Part shown: positions 56,981-64,000 of the stretch, piece after piece
Position numbering within the stretch: the first letter of the stretch is position 1
How the letters are laid out: every line of letters starts with the position of its first letter
Source of the DNA: Acinetobacter colistiniresistens
GTDB lineage: Bacteria > Pseudomonadota > Gammaproteobacteria > Pseudomonadales > Moraxellaceae
Reading direction: 5' to 3'
NCBI RefSeq assembly: GCF_024582815.1
Contig: NZ_CP102099.1
Span: 2,542,001 to 2,606,000 of the forward strand
DNA length: 64,000 bases
Notes under the pieces: generated by a model
Database searches by the model: none
What the model saw: the letters and a program-made list of their open reading frames with translations, nothing else
What the model was told of the DNA's origin: nothing
Program-made: the position numbers and the translations under genes

Positions 56981-59239
56981 ATGAAAGTACGTTCACTTTC
57001 GACATCATTAACACTGCTCAGCTTAGCCATCAGCACACAATTGTATGCAGAGACGGTTGAAGCAGATGCCACTGTTCAAACCACTGCTGCAGTAGCAAGC
57101 CAAAAACCAGCACAACTTGCACCCATCGTAGTGACAGCTTCGCGTTCAGCACAAAGTATTGCTGAAATTGCAGGAACAGTTCAGGCCATTGAGCAAAAAC
57201 AGATTGAACAACAATCAGCTGCGGGACGTAAATTGGCTGACATTTTGGCTCAATTGGTGCCTTCTCTAAGTCCAAGCAGTGGTACAACTACTAACTATGG
57301 GCAAACCATGCGTGGTCGTCAGGTTCTCATTTTGATTGATGGGGTCGCGCAAACTGGATCTCGTGATGCCTCACGTCAATTAAATAGTATTAGCCCTGAT
57401 TCAATTGAGCGTGTCGAGGTTGTTTCTGGTGCGAGCAGTATTTATGGTTCTGGTGCAACGGGTGGGATCATCAATATCATTACTAAAAAGGGTTCTGGTG
57501 AAGGCTTAAACTTTGAATCAAAACTTGGTGTGACTTCTGGTGATAATTTTAAAAGTGATGCTTTGGCCTATGAAGCATACCAATCCGTTGCTTTCAAACA
57601 AGGTGACTGGAATGGTTTTCTGGGTGCAGGCTATACCAAACGTGGTGAGATTCAAGACAGTCACGGTGATCGAATTGGGCCAGAAGTTGCACAAACCGAC
57701 CGACAAGATACGGAAACCGTTGATATCAATGGACGTTTAAGCTGGCAGTTTACAGATAAGCAGAAGTTAAGCGTTGGGGCACAATATTATGACGATAAAC
57801 AAGACTCAGATTACGGTCCTGATTATGGCCCTAATTTTGCAGTTTTAAGAGGTAATCCGCCAAGCTTAAAAGCATTAAAAGGGTTTGAAATTGATGATCA
57901 GCCATTTACCAAGCGCTATGCTGTCAATGCCCAGTATCAAAATACCGACTTATTAGGTCAAGAGCTGAATGTTGAAGCTTATTACCGTAACGAAAAAGCC
58001 CGATTTTATCCAACCATACTTAGTAACTTTATCCCAGCAGGGTACTACTTAGCCTATCAATCAGAGTCTGATATTGATGTCGCTGGTGTACGAGCTGCGA
58101 TGACATCAAAGCTTAATCTTGCAGATCGTGATTTAAAATTGACTTATGGTGTTGATTATGATCATGAAAAAGATAAGCAAGTAGCTGACTTATATAGTTT
58201 TACCGACAATGGATTGAAATATCAGAATACTGGCCGTAGTTATGATTTTGGCCCCGATGCGACCATTAAAAATTTAGGTGCATTTATTCAAGGGAACTAT
58301 GATTTAACAGATGCGTTAAATGTACAGGCAGGTCTGCGTTATCAACGTATTGAAAGTGATACTGCGGCATTTAAGCCAACAGTTTCGGCCATTCAAGGGG
58401 ATATCACTGGTCAACCCGTCGGTACAGTCGCAGCGGGCTCTGTAAAACATGATAAGACACTGTTTAATTTAGGGGCAGTGTATAAATTAAATGATCAGCA
58501 ACAAGTATTTGCTAATTTCTCGCAAGGTTTTAGTTTGCCTGATATTCAACGTGTATTACGCGATGTCTCAGCAGGGTATGTCGTTCGCTCAGGTAATGTC
58601 GATCCAATTACGGTCAACAACTATGAACTTGGTTGGAGATTCCAAAACGACCTTGGCGCAAATTTAGGTTTAACCACTTTCTATAATACATCTGATAAAG
58701 TGGTTCAATTTAAAGCAGATCGCTCAGTCACGGTTGCAGATACAGATCAACGAATTTACGGCGTTGAAGCGAATGCAAGTATGCCTGTTTTAGATCAGTT
58801 TAGTGTTGGTGGAACACTGGCATATACTCGTGGGCAATTCAAGGATGCGGGTGGTGCTTGGCGTGAACTGAATGCCTTACAAGTTTCACCAGTCAAAGGT
58901 ACATTGTTTGGTGAATGGAATGATGATAAAGGCAATGGTCTAAGAGTGCAGATGTTGGCGGTGAAGGGAACGGATAAAGCATATGAAGATTCTCTAAAGG
59001 CAAAATATGATACCAACGTTCGACCAAATGCTGCTACGAAGATCAAAGGTTATGCCGTTATGGATGTGATTGCCAATGCGAAAGCAGGTCCCGGAACGGT
59101 GGGCTTTGGTGTCTATAATGTTTGGAATACGGAATATAAAACTGTATTTAGCCAAGCAGCTGAGGCGGTTTATGGGCCAATCTCTAGCCTGCCTGCACAA
59201 GGTCGTACTTATGGTTTGAGCTACACCCTCAAATATTAA
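56981..59239 (+). CDS. actA: TonB-dependent ferric-siderophore receptor
   Basis: Outer-membrane receptor of 752 residues for a ferric hydroxamate siderophore. A signal peptide ends after QLYA (about residue 23), the TonB box IVVTA is at 49-53, and the plug domain (AGRKLADILAQLVP..., MRGRQVLILIDG, SGASSIYGSGATGGIINIIT) runs to about 180, followed by a 22-strand barrel ending SYTLKY. The ATG at 56981 follows AGGGGAAA. The neighbouring synthetases and importer imply that the ligand is the operon's own product. Confidence 0.93.
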   Translation: MKVRSLSTSLTLLSLAISTQLYAETVEADATVQTTAAVASQKPAQLAPIVVTASRSAQSIAEIAGTVQAIEQKQIEQQSAAGRKLADILAQLVPSLSPSSGTTTNYGQTMRGRQVLILIDGVAQTGSRDASRQLNSISPDSIERVEVVSGASSIYGSGATGGIINIITKKGSGEGLNFESKLGVTSGDNFKSDALAYEAYQSVAFKQGDWNGFLGAGYTKRGEIQDSHGDRIGPEVAQTDRQDTETVDINGRLSWQFTDKQKLSVGAQYYDDKQDSDYGPDYGPNFAVLRGNPPSLKALKGFEIDDQPFTKRYAVNAQYQNTDLLGQELNVEAYYRNEKARFYPTILSNFIPAGYYLAYQSESDIDVAGVRAAMTSKLNLADRDLKLTYGVDYDHEKDKQVADLYSFTDNGLKYQNTGRSYDFGPDATIKNLGAFIQGNYDLTDALNVQAGLRYQRIESDTAAFKPTVSAIQGDITGQPVGTVAAGSVKHDKTLFNLGAVYKLNDQQQVFANFSQGFSLPDIQRVLRDVSAGYVVRSGNVDPITVNNYELGWRFQNDLGANLGLTTFYNTSDKVVQFKADRSVTVADTDQRIYGVEANASMPVLDQFSVGGTLAYTRGQFKDAGGAWRELNALQVSPVKGTLFGEWNDDKGNGLRVQMLAVKGTDKAYEDSLKAKYDTNVRPNAATKIKGYAVMDVIANAKAGPGTVGFGVYNVWNTEYKTVFSQAAEAVYGPISSLPAQGRTYGLSYTLKY

Positions 59240-59247
59240 TCTAATCA

Positions 59248-59273
59248 AAAAGGCATCTGTTTAGATGCCTTTT
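59248..59273 (+). terminator. Terminator/attenuator between receptor and exporter
   Basis: Stem AAAAGGCATCT / AGATGCCTTTT with loop GTTT, followed by a CTTTT. It lies between actA and the next gene of the locus, so the exporter gene may be read only by read-through or a separate promoter. Confidence 0.75.
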
Positions 59274-59288
59274 CTTTTGATGATTTGC

Positions 59289-60521
59289 ATGATGAACAAT
59301 AATTTAAAATTTTTAGTACTGGCTGCTTTGATCAATGGCACCTGTTTTTCCATGATTCTCCCATTACTCGCACCTTTGACACGCCAGCTCCATTTATCTG
59401 AATTTCAGGGTGGTGTGATTGTTTCAGCAGGGGCAATCTGTATGGCGATTGCCTCAATCTGGATTGCGAAAAAGAAAGGTCAGCTATCTCCCAACCAGCT
59501 CGTTAATTATGGTTTTTGGGGAATGACCTTTACTTGGGCTATTTTCAGCTTGATTCTGTATTTGGGAACACGAGCGTTTTTACCGACATTACTGATTTTT
59601 ATTTTGCTGGTACTGAGTCGTGCTTCTACAGGCATTTTTATGGCTTTGCCACAAATTGGTCTGCAAAGTTATGTGATGACGCATGCAGCAGAAGCGGATG
59701 ATCGTAGTAAGCAGATGGCAATGTTTGGTGCAATGAATAGTTTTGGCATGATTGTTGGGCCATTTGCGACGTCAGTCTTATTATTCGGCGGTCTACTTTT
59801 TCCGATGTGGATTGCCGTGGGATTACTGGGTTTAGTCAGTATTGCGCTCAGTATCCTGTTTGGCAAAACTGCACAAATTCAGTCGGATACTTCTCAGCTT
59901 AAACAAGAAGAGAATGACACTTTAGAGCAGGAGCCGATTCTCAAGCAAAGCTTGATTTGGCTAGCCTTAGGTTTTGTGACTTATGTTGCGATCGTGACCT
60001 TAAACATGACAGCAGGTTTTTACATTCAGGATAAATTTTATCTCAGTAGCCAGCAGAGCGCAGTGTATTTCTCTCAATGCATGCTGCTGGTTGGCGTTTG
60101 TCTGTTACTCACTCAACTTTTAATCGTGAAAGTGTTGCAGCTTAAATTAAATAGCTTAGTGATTATTGGCTTAGTCACCATGTGTTTTGGCTTATCACTT
60201 TCATTGTATGCACCTACAATTTGGGTATTTCAGGCCAGCTATATTTTTTATGGCGTTTCAGTCGCATGTTTATTACCTGCATTTACTACGGGTGCTGCTC
60301 AAGCAGTTTCACAACAGTCGCAGGTTAAAATGGCAAGTTTCTGTACTGCGACACAAGCATTGGGTTTAATTGTGGGTCCTTTACTCAGTACCTTTTTATA
60401 TCGTTTTAGCAGCCATTTTCCATTCTATTTATTGCTGTTTTTAACCCTGTCAATTGGATTGTATTTTAGCTGGATACTGATTCGAAAAGAAGGAGAGGCG
60501 GCACTATTACTGGATGAATAA
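59289..60521 (+). CDS. actD: MFS siderophore exporter
   Basis: A 410-residue major-facilitator protein with about 12 membrane segments, two halves separated by an acidic loop (QSDTSQLKQEENDTLEQEP). It has the MFS pattern GTCFSMILPLLAPL near the N-terminus and is the probable exporter of the finished siderophore. The start is uncertain: ATG 59289 or 59292 are the best candidates, neither with a ribosome site; frame is open to 59265, inside the hairpin. Last gene of the siderophore locus. Confidence 0.85.
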   Translation: MMNNNLKFLVLAALINGTCFSMILPLLAPLTRQLHLSEFQGGVIVSAGAICMAIASIWIAKKKGQLSPNQLVNYGFWGMTFTWAIFSLILYLGTRAFLPTLLIFILLVLSRASTGIFMALPQIGLQSYVMTHAAEADDRSKQMAMFGAMNSFGMIVGPFATSVLLFGGLLFPMWIAVGLLGLVSIALSILFGKTAQIQSDTSQLKQEENDTLEQEPILKQSLIWLALGFVTYVAIVTLNMTAGFYIQDKFYLSSQQSAVYFSQCMLLVGVCLLLTQLLIVKVLQLKLNSLVIIGLVTMCFGLSLSLYAPTIWVFQASYIFYGVSVACLLPAFTTGAAQAVSQQSQVKMASFCTATQALGLIVGPLLSTFLYRFSSHFPFYLLLFLTLSIGLYFSWILIRKEGEAALLLDE

Positions 60522-60537
60522 AGCTGAGTTTTTGGTT

Positions 60538-60557
60538 AAAAAAGACTCATCTTTTTT
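60538..60557 (+). terminator. Weak terminator after siderophore locus
   Basis: Stem AAAAAAGA / TCTTTTTT with loop CTCA. It is AT-only apart from the base of the stem, so it is a modest terminator. Confidence 0.55.
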
Positions 60558-60724
60558 ATGGTAATGCAAGTATTCAGACTATTTCAGTCGAATATTGTCT
60601 AGAAACATGGCTTTGTTGTTTATTTTTTAATCAAATTTATTTCATTTATTGAAGATTTGAATTTTAGCATCACTTTTTATGTACCCTATAAAACGTCATA
60701 ACAAGATAGATAAAAGGAGTAAAG

Positions 60725-62848
60725 ATGCTTATTTTTCATGATTATCCTGTTCAAGGCGCACTTTTTGACATGGATGGAACAATGTTTGATACCGAGCGCT
60801 TACGCTTCCAGACATTGAAACAGGCATCAAAAGAGCTGATTGGACAGGAATTTTCAGATGAATATTTGATGCAGTGTCTAGGGCTAAGTGCGAAAGCATC
60901 GGAGCAGCTGGCACAAAAGTTTTATGGTGCAGATGTTCCTTATGGTGCGATTCGCAAACGTGCAGATGAAGTGGAACTAGAATTTGTGCGTAACAATGGT
61001 GTACCAATTAAAAAAGGATTGATTCAGGTCTTAGAGCGCCTAAGAAAATCAGGCTTAAAAATGGCAGTCGCGACCTCAAGCCGTCGAGCAATTGCCGAAG
61101 AATATCTCATTAATGCGAATGTTTATAAATTTTTTGATCTTTTGGTCTGTGGGGATGAAGTTGAAAAGGGCAAACCGCATCCAGAAATCTTTTTAAAAGC
61201 CGCACAAAAACTAAACCTACAACCGCAGCAATGTTTAATGTTTGAAGACTCGGAGAATGGTATTTGTTCAGCCTATGATGCAGGCGGAATCACGATTTTA
61301 TTTAAAGACATTAAAGAACCTAACGATCATATGCTCTCTAAAGCAAATTTCTATTATCCCGACATGTATGACTGTCTGAATGCTTTAGACCAATATATTC
61401 CTGAAATGGGCATGCCACAGTTACAAGAGTTATTTCCACAGAGTTCTAATCAATTGACCGTTGGGATTCATGGTTTTGGTGCCATTGGTGGCGGTTATGT
61501 GGCTCAGATCTTGTCCTATTGGGATGGTTATACGCGACCGAAACGTATTTTAGCCTCAACCCGAAATCGTCTATACCTAGAGTCCGTGAATAGTTTTGGT
61601 CGCTACAGTATTCGATATGGTCAGTCTTCTTATGATGAGCGTATTGATAATCTCACAGTGATTGATGCTGATAATGAACAGCAGATGCTAGAAATGTATA
61701 TGCAATCTAGTCTGATTGCACTTTGCTTACCTGAACAGGCAATTGCGTCTGAGGCCAAAACCATTGCCAAGGGGCTACTGGCTCGTTTTATGTCAGCAGA
61801 TGTACAAAATAATGAGCCGATTACTTTTTTGATTATTTTAAATAAAGTCTGCGCAAAATATTTGGTCTTGAAACATATCCGTGAAGCCTTACTGACCATG
61901 ACGGATGAGGATATTGCCGAACATATTTTAAGTGAGCATTATTTTTGCGATACCGTGGTCAATCGAATGGTATCCAAACTTAGTGATCAAGCCTTATATC
62001 GCCAGCTTAATATCAAGCATAACCTGTTTAAGCAATATCAAAATGAGCTGAATCCTGAAGCGATTGAGTTGTCAGATGAGACCGCGCTGACTGAACAGCA
62101 GGAACAGCAGATCACACATTGTTTAGATGATATGCGTGGGCAGTTTCAAACAGGGCAATTCCTACAGAATATGGATCTCATCCTGTTCCATAGTGAAACG
62201 GATATGCCGATTTATGTGGAGAACCGTAGTCCCTTATTGAGTAAAATGCGCCAAATGATTTTAGTCGATCAGATTTCTGAGATTCAAATCATTAAGAATC
62301 GCTTATGGAATGGTTGTCATGCCATGCTGGCGTGGTATGCCAGTGCACTTGGACATGACACCATTGGTATTGCCATGGCGGATCCAAAGATCATGAAATA
62401 TGCTGAACAGGTGGTCAACGAAGTTAAATTGGGCCTAGCCAATATGATTCCCAACCAAGCCAAAGAACTGGATCGTATGGCAGACAGTTTCCTGCATTCT
62501 TGTCGATCTGCCTATAAAGATCCCTGCGAGCGCGTGGCTCGTGATCCACTCAGAAAACTCAATCTAAGCGAGCGGGTGTTAGGCAGTTTAGAAGGCCATG
62601 TGCAACAACAGCTTCCTTATCAAAAGTTAATGCAAGGCGCAATTTATGGTTATGTCTATGCCTTGAAAATGCTTGAGTTGGACGAAATTAAAATCGTAAA
62701 GCATGTACAGACCAATATTGAACATATGGATATTACTGAAAACCAGAAGAAAGCCTTATTAAATCAACTCTATCAAGGGATTCAGGCAGAACTAAATCAT
62801 GAAGCATTCTTGTCACAGTTAGATGAACTGAAACTTCAGACAGCTTAA
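60725..62848 (+). CDS. mtlD: Bifunctional mannitol-1-phosphate dehydrogenase/phosphatase
   Basis: A 707-residue fusion. Residues 1 to about 225 form a HAD phosphatase of the beta-phosphoglucomutase type, with nucleophile Asp15 and Asp17 in LFDMDGTMFD, TSSRRAIA (motif II) and EDSENGICSAYDAG (motif IV). From about residue 245 a mannitol dehydrogenase domain begins with the Rossmann motif GIHGFGAIGGGYV. Known homologues in Acinetobacter reduce fructose 6-phosphate to mannitol-1-phosphate and dephosphorylate it, giving mannitol as a compatible solute under salt stress. No mannitol uptake genes are nearby. The ATG follows AAAAGGAG. It is a stand-alone gene. Confidence 0.93.
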   Translation: MLIFHDYPVQGALFDMDGTMFDTERLRFQTLKQASKELIGQEFSDEYLMQCLGLSAKASEQLAQKFYGADVPYGAIRKRADEVELEFVRNNGVPIKKGLIQVLERLRKSGLKMAVATSSRRAIAEEYLINANVYKFFDLLVCGDEVEKGKPHPEIFLKAAQKLNLQPQQCLMFEDSENGICSAYDAGGITILFKDIKEPNDHMLSKANFYYPDMYDCLNALDQYIPEMGMPQLQELFPQSSNQLTVGIHGFGAIGGGYVAQILSYWDGYTRPKRILASTRNRLYLESVNSFGRYSIRYGQSSYDERIDNLTVIDADNEQQMLEMYMQSSLIALCLPEQAIASEAKTIAKGLLARFMSADVQNNEPITFLIILNKVCAKYLVLKHIREALLTMTDEDIAEHILSEHYFCDTVVNRMVSKLSDQALYRQLNIKHNLFKQYQNELNPEAIELSDETALTEQQEQQITHCLDDMRGQFQTGQFLQNMDLILFHSETDMPIYVENRSPLLSKMRQMILVDQISEIQIIKNRLWNGCHAMLAWYASALGHDTIGIAMADPKIMKYAEQVVNEVKLGLANMIPNQAKELDRMADSFLHSCRSAYKDPCERVARDPLRKLNLSERVLGSLEGHVQQQLPYQKLMQGAIYGYVYALKMLELDEIKIVKHVQTNIEHMDITENQKKALLNQLYQGIQAELNHEAFLSQLDELKLQTA

Positions 62849-62900
62849 ATGCCCGTGATTGGGGAAGATATCTTAACTTCTAAACAGGTTTATGTTTGAA

Positions 62901-62936
62901 TAACACAACTTTCAACAGAATGCTGAAGTTGTGTTA
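62901..62936 (+). promoter_or_regulatory. Hairpin covering the start of the 2H phosphoesterase gene
   Basis: TAACACAACTT (62901-62911) pairs perfectly with AAGTTGTGTTA (62926-62936) around a 14-base loop. The GTG start at 62931 lies inside the 3' arm. The hairpin may end mtlD transcription weakly or hide the start codon. Confidence 0.55.
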
Positions 62937-63554
62937 TTACAAACAGAGACGCAATTGATTGCAACCGAACAGCGTGATTATCCTGAATGGCATGTGGGGC
63001 GCTCGGACTATGGGGTGTGGTATATCGAGATTGCTCAGCCAGAACTGATTCAATATTTAGATGAAATCCAGGCAAAATTTTCAGATTTGCTGCTTCCGAA
63101 ACAACAACGTCAATATCACATCACCCTATTTGTTTGTGGTTTCTTGCAACCTGCTGCTCAGCAGTACGATGATGATTTTCAGATTCAGAAGTTAGAGCAA
63201 CAGATCAAAATGCTTAAAGCATTACAGCTGACAACTTTTGAGCTGGAAATTAGACAGATAGATAGCTTTAGCAGTGCTTTATTTTTGCATATCAAAGACC
63301 AAGATCATGTACTGGCTCAGCTTCGCCAACAATTTGTTCAAGTGACGAATGAGGTTGCTGCACTTGAATATTGTCCGCATATTACTTTAGGTCTGTATCG
63401 TAAAGCTTGGCTCAGTAATATTGTACTGGAGCGGATACAACAACTTTCAATAAAAAATATAAAGTTTCAGGTCGAAAAAATAACTTTCGGTTATTATAAA
63501 GCTCAGATTTTACAAGGATTACTGTATCCTTATCATCAAATTGAACTAGGTTAG
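62931..63554 (+). CDS. 2H phosphoesterase family protein
   Basis: A protein of up to 207 residues with two HxT motifs: YHITLF (His63) and PHITLG (His150), the signature of 2H phosphoesterases (2'-5' RNA ligase/cyclic phosphodiesterase-like). Such enzymes act on cyclic or 2'-5' phosphodiester bonds; the substrate here is not known. No ATG start exists; GTG 62931 lies in a hairpin without a ribosome site, while TTG 62955 follows CAGAG and may be the true start. Its stop is two bases from the cobP start, so the two are probably cotranscribed. Confidence 0.75.
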   Translation: MLLQTETQLIATEQRDYPEWHVGRSDYGVWYIEIAQPELIQYLDEIQAKFSDLLLPKQQRQYHITLFVCGFLQPAAQQYDDDFQIQKLEQQIKMLKALQLTTFELEIRQIDSFSSALFLHIKDQDHVLAQLRQQFVQVTNEVAALEYCPHITLGLYRKAWLSNIVLERIQQLSIKNIKFQVEKITFGYYKAQILQGLLYPYHQIELG

Positions 63555-63556
63555 AT

Positions 63557-64000
63557 ATGTTGCAACTGATTTTAGGCGGAGCACGCTCAGGTAAAAGCCG
63601 TTTGGCAGAACAAATTGCCAAAGATACAGGTTTATCGGTGATTTACATTGCAACGGCGCAAGCCTTAGATGCAGAAATGCAGCAGCGTATTGCACATCAT
63701 CAACAGCAACGCCCAGCACATTGGCAGGTACTTGAAGAACCGATTTATCTGGCAGATCAACTCTTGCAATGCGATCAAGCAAACCAAGTGATTTTGGTTG
63801 ATTGCCTGACTTTATGGCTGAGTAATTTATTATTGGCTGAAGACCCAGATTTTCAGTCACAACAGATGCAAAAATTATTCGAAGTCTTAGTACAACTAAA
63901 ATCTCAAATTATTCTGGTCAGCAATGAAACTGGGCTGGGAGTGGTACCAATGGGAGAAATTAGCCGTCGTTTTGTCGATGAAGCAGGGCGTTTGCATCAG
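63557..64000 (+). CDS. cobU: Adenosylcobinamide kinase / guanylyltransferase (partial)
   Basis: The 5' 444 bases of a gene cut by the window end, 148 codons without a stop. It begins MLQLILGGARSGKSRLAEQ with the P-loop GARSGKS (8-14), followed by VIYIATAQALDAEM (Tyr-Ile-Ala-Thr) and ILVDCLTLWLSNLL, then VSNETGLGVVPMGEISRRF, all typical of CobP/CobU. The enzyme phosphorylates adenosylcobinamide and adds GMP for cobalamin assembly or salvage. It starts two bases after the 2H phosphoesterase stop. Confidence 0.93.
   Translation, partial: MLQLILGGARSGKSRLAEQIAKDTGLSVIYIATAQALDAEMQQRIAHHQQQRPAHWQVLEEPIYLADQLLQCDQANQVILVDCLTLWLSNLLLAEDPDFQSQQMQKLFEVLVQLKSQIILVSNETGLGVVPMGEISRRFVDEAGRLHQ

Overview
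The window reads as a chromosomal segment of an Acinetobacter species. The sequence is AT-rich. Divergent alkR/alkM, divergent pobR/pobA, a complete paa (phenylacetate) cluster, a bifunctional mannitol-1-phosphate dehydrogenase/phosphatase and an acinetoferrin-type siderophore locus together are typical of that genus. I see no insertion sequence, prophage, CRISPR array, rRNA or tRNA gene. Gene density is high and most operon ends carry clear hairpin terminators, several of them bidirectional.

Layout. (1) 1-8.8 kb: an unknown small protein, a tandem glycine riboswitch ahead of a DadA-type D-amino acid dehydrogenase, an LprI-like secreted protein, ispF, a phosphatase-like protein, argF, a TetR regulator, and the nitrogen two-component pair glnL-glnG on the minus strand. 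(2) 9.1-21.5 kb: a housekeeping block (rimO, pyrH, frr, uppS, cdsA, dxr, rseP, bamA, skp, lpxD, fabZ, lpxA) covering translation, isoprenoid and phospholipid precursors, outer-membrane protein assembly and lipid A. (3) 21.5-28 kb: alkR/alkM for alkane hydroxylation, glutathione reductase, and two adjacent acyl-CoA dehydrogenases, one of which appears to lack the catalytic glutamate. (4) 28.2-46.7 kb: a catabolic supercluster. paaZ and a DUF1330 protein diverge from paaABCDEFGHJK-paaX-paaY. Then come an aromatic aldehyde dehydrogenase, pobR/pobA and an alpha/beta hydrolase. Phenylacetate is activated, epoxidised, ring-opened and beta-oxidised, while aromatic aldehydes and 4-hydroxybenzoate are fed towards protocatechuate. 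(5) 46.7-49.3 kb: an ABC1/UbiB-family kinase, a small orphan gene bracketed by 12-bp direct repeats, and ybaK. (6) 49.3-60.5 kb: a Fur-box-preceded eight-gene siderophore locus (two IucA/IucC synthetases, an N-hydroxylase, an acyltransferase, a small STAS-like protein, an RhtX-type importer, a TonB receptor, an MFS exporter). (7) 60.7-64 kb: the mtlD fusion, a 2H phosphoesterase and the 5' part of cobP/cobU, cut by the window end.

The points most worth following up are the glycine riboswitch on a D-amino acid dehydrogenase gene with two competing downstream hairpins, the catalytic/non-catalytic acyl-CoA dehydrogenase pair, the STAS-like small protein in the siderophore operon, the repeat-bracketed orphan gene, and recurrent GATACA motifs in the paaZ/paaA control region. 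I see no wholly new multi-gene system. All family assignments rest on reading motifs by eye; no database search was run.
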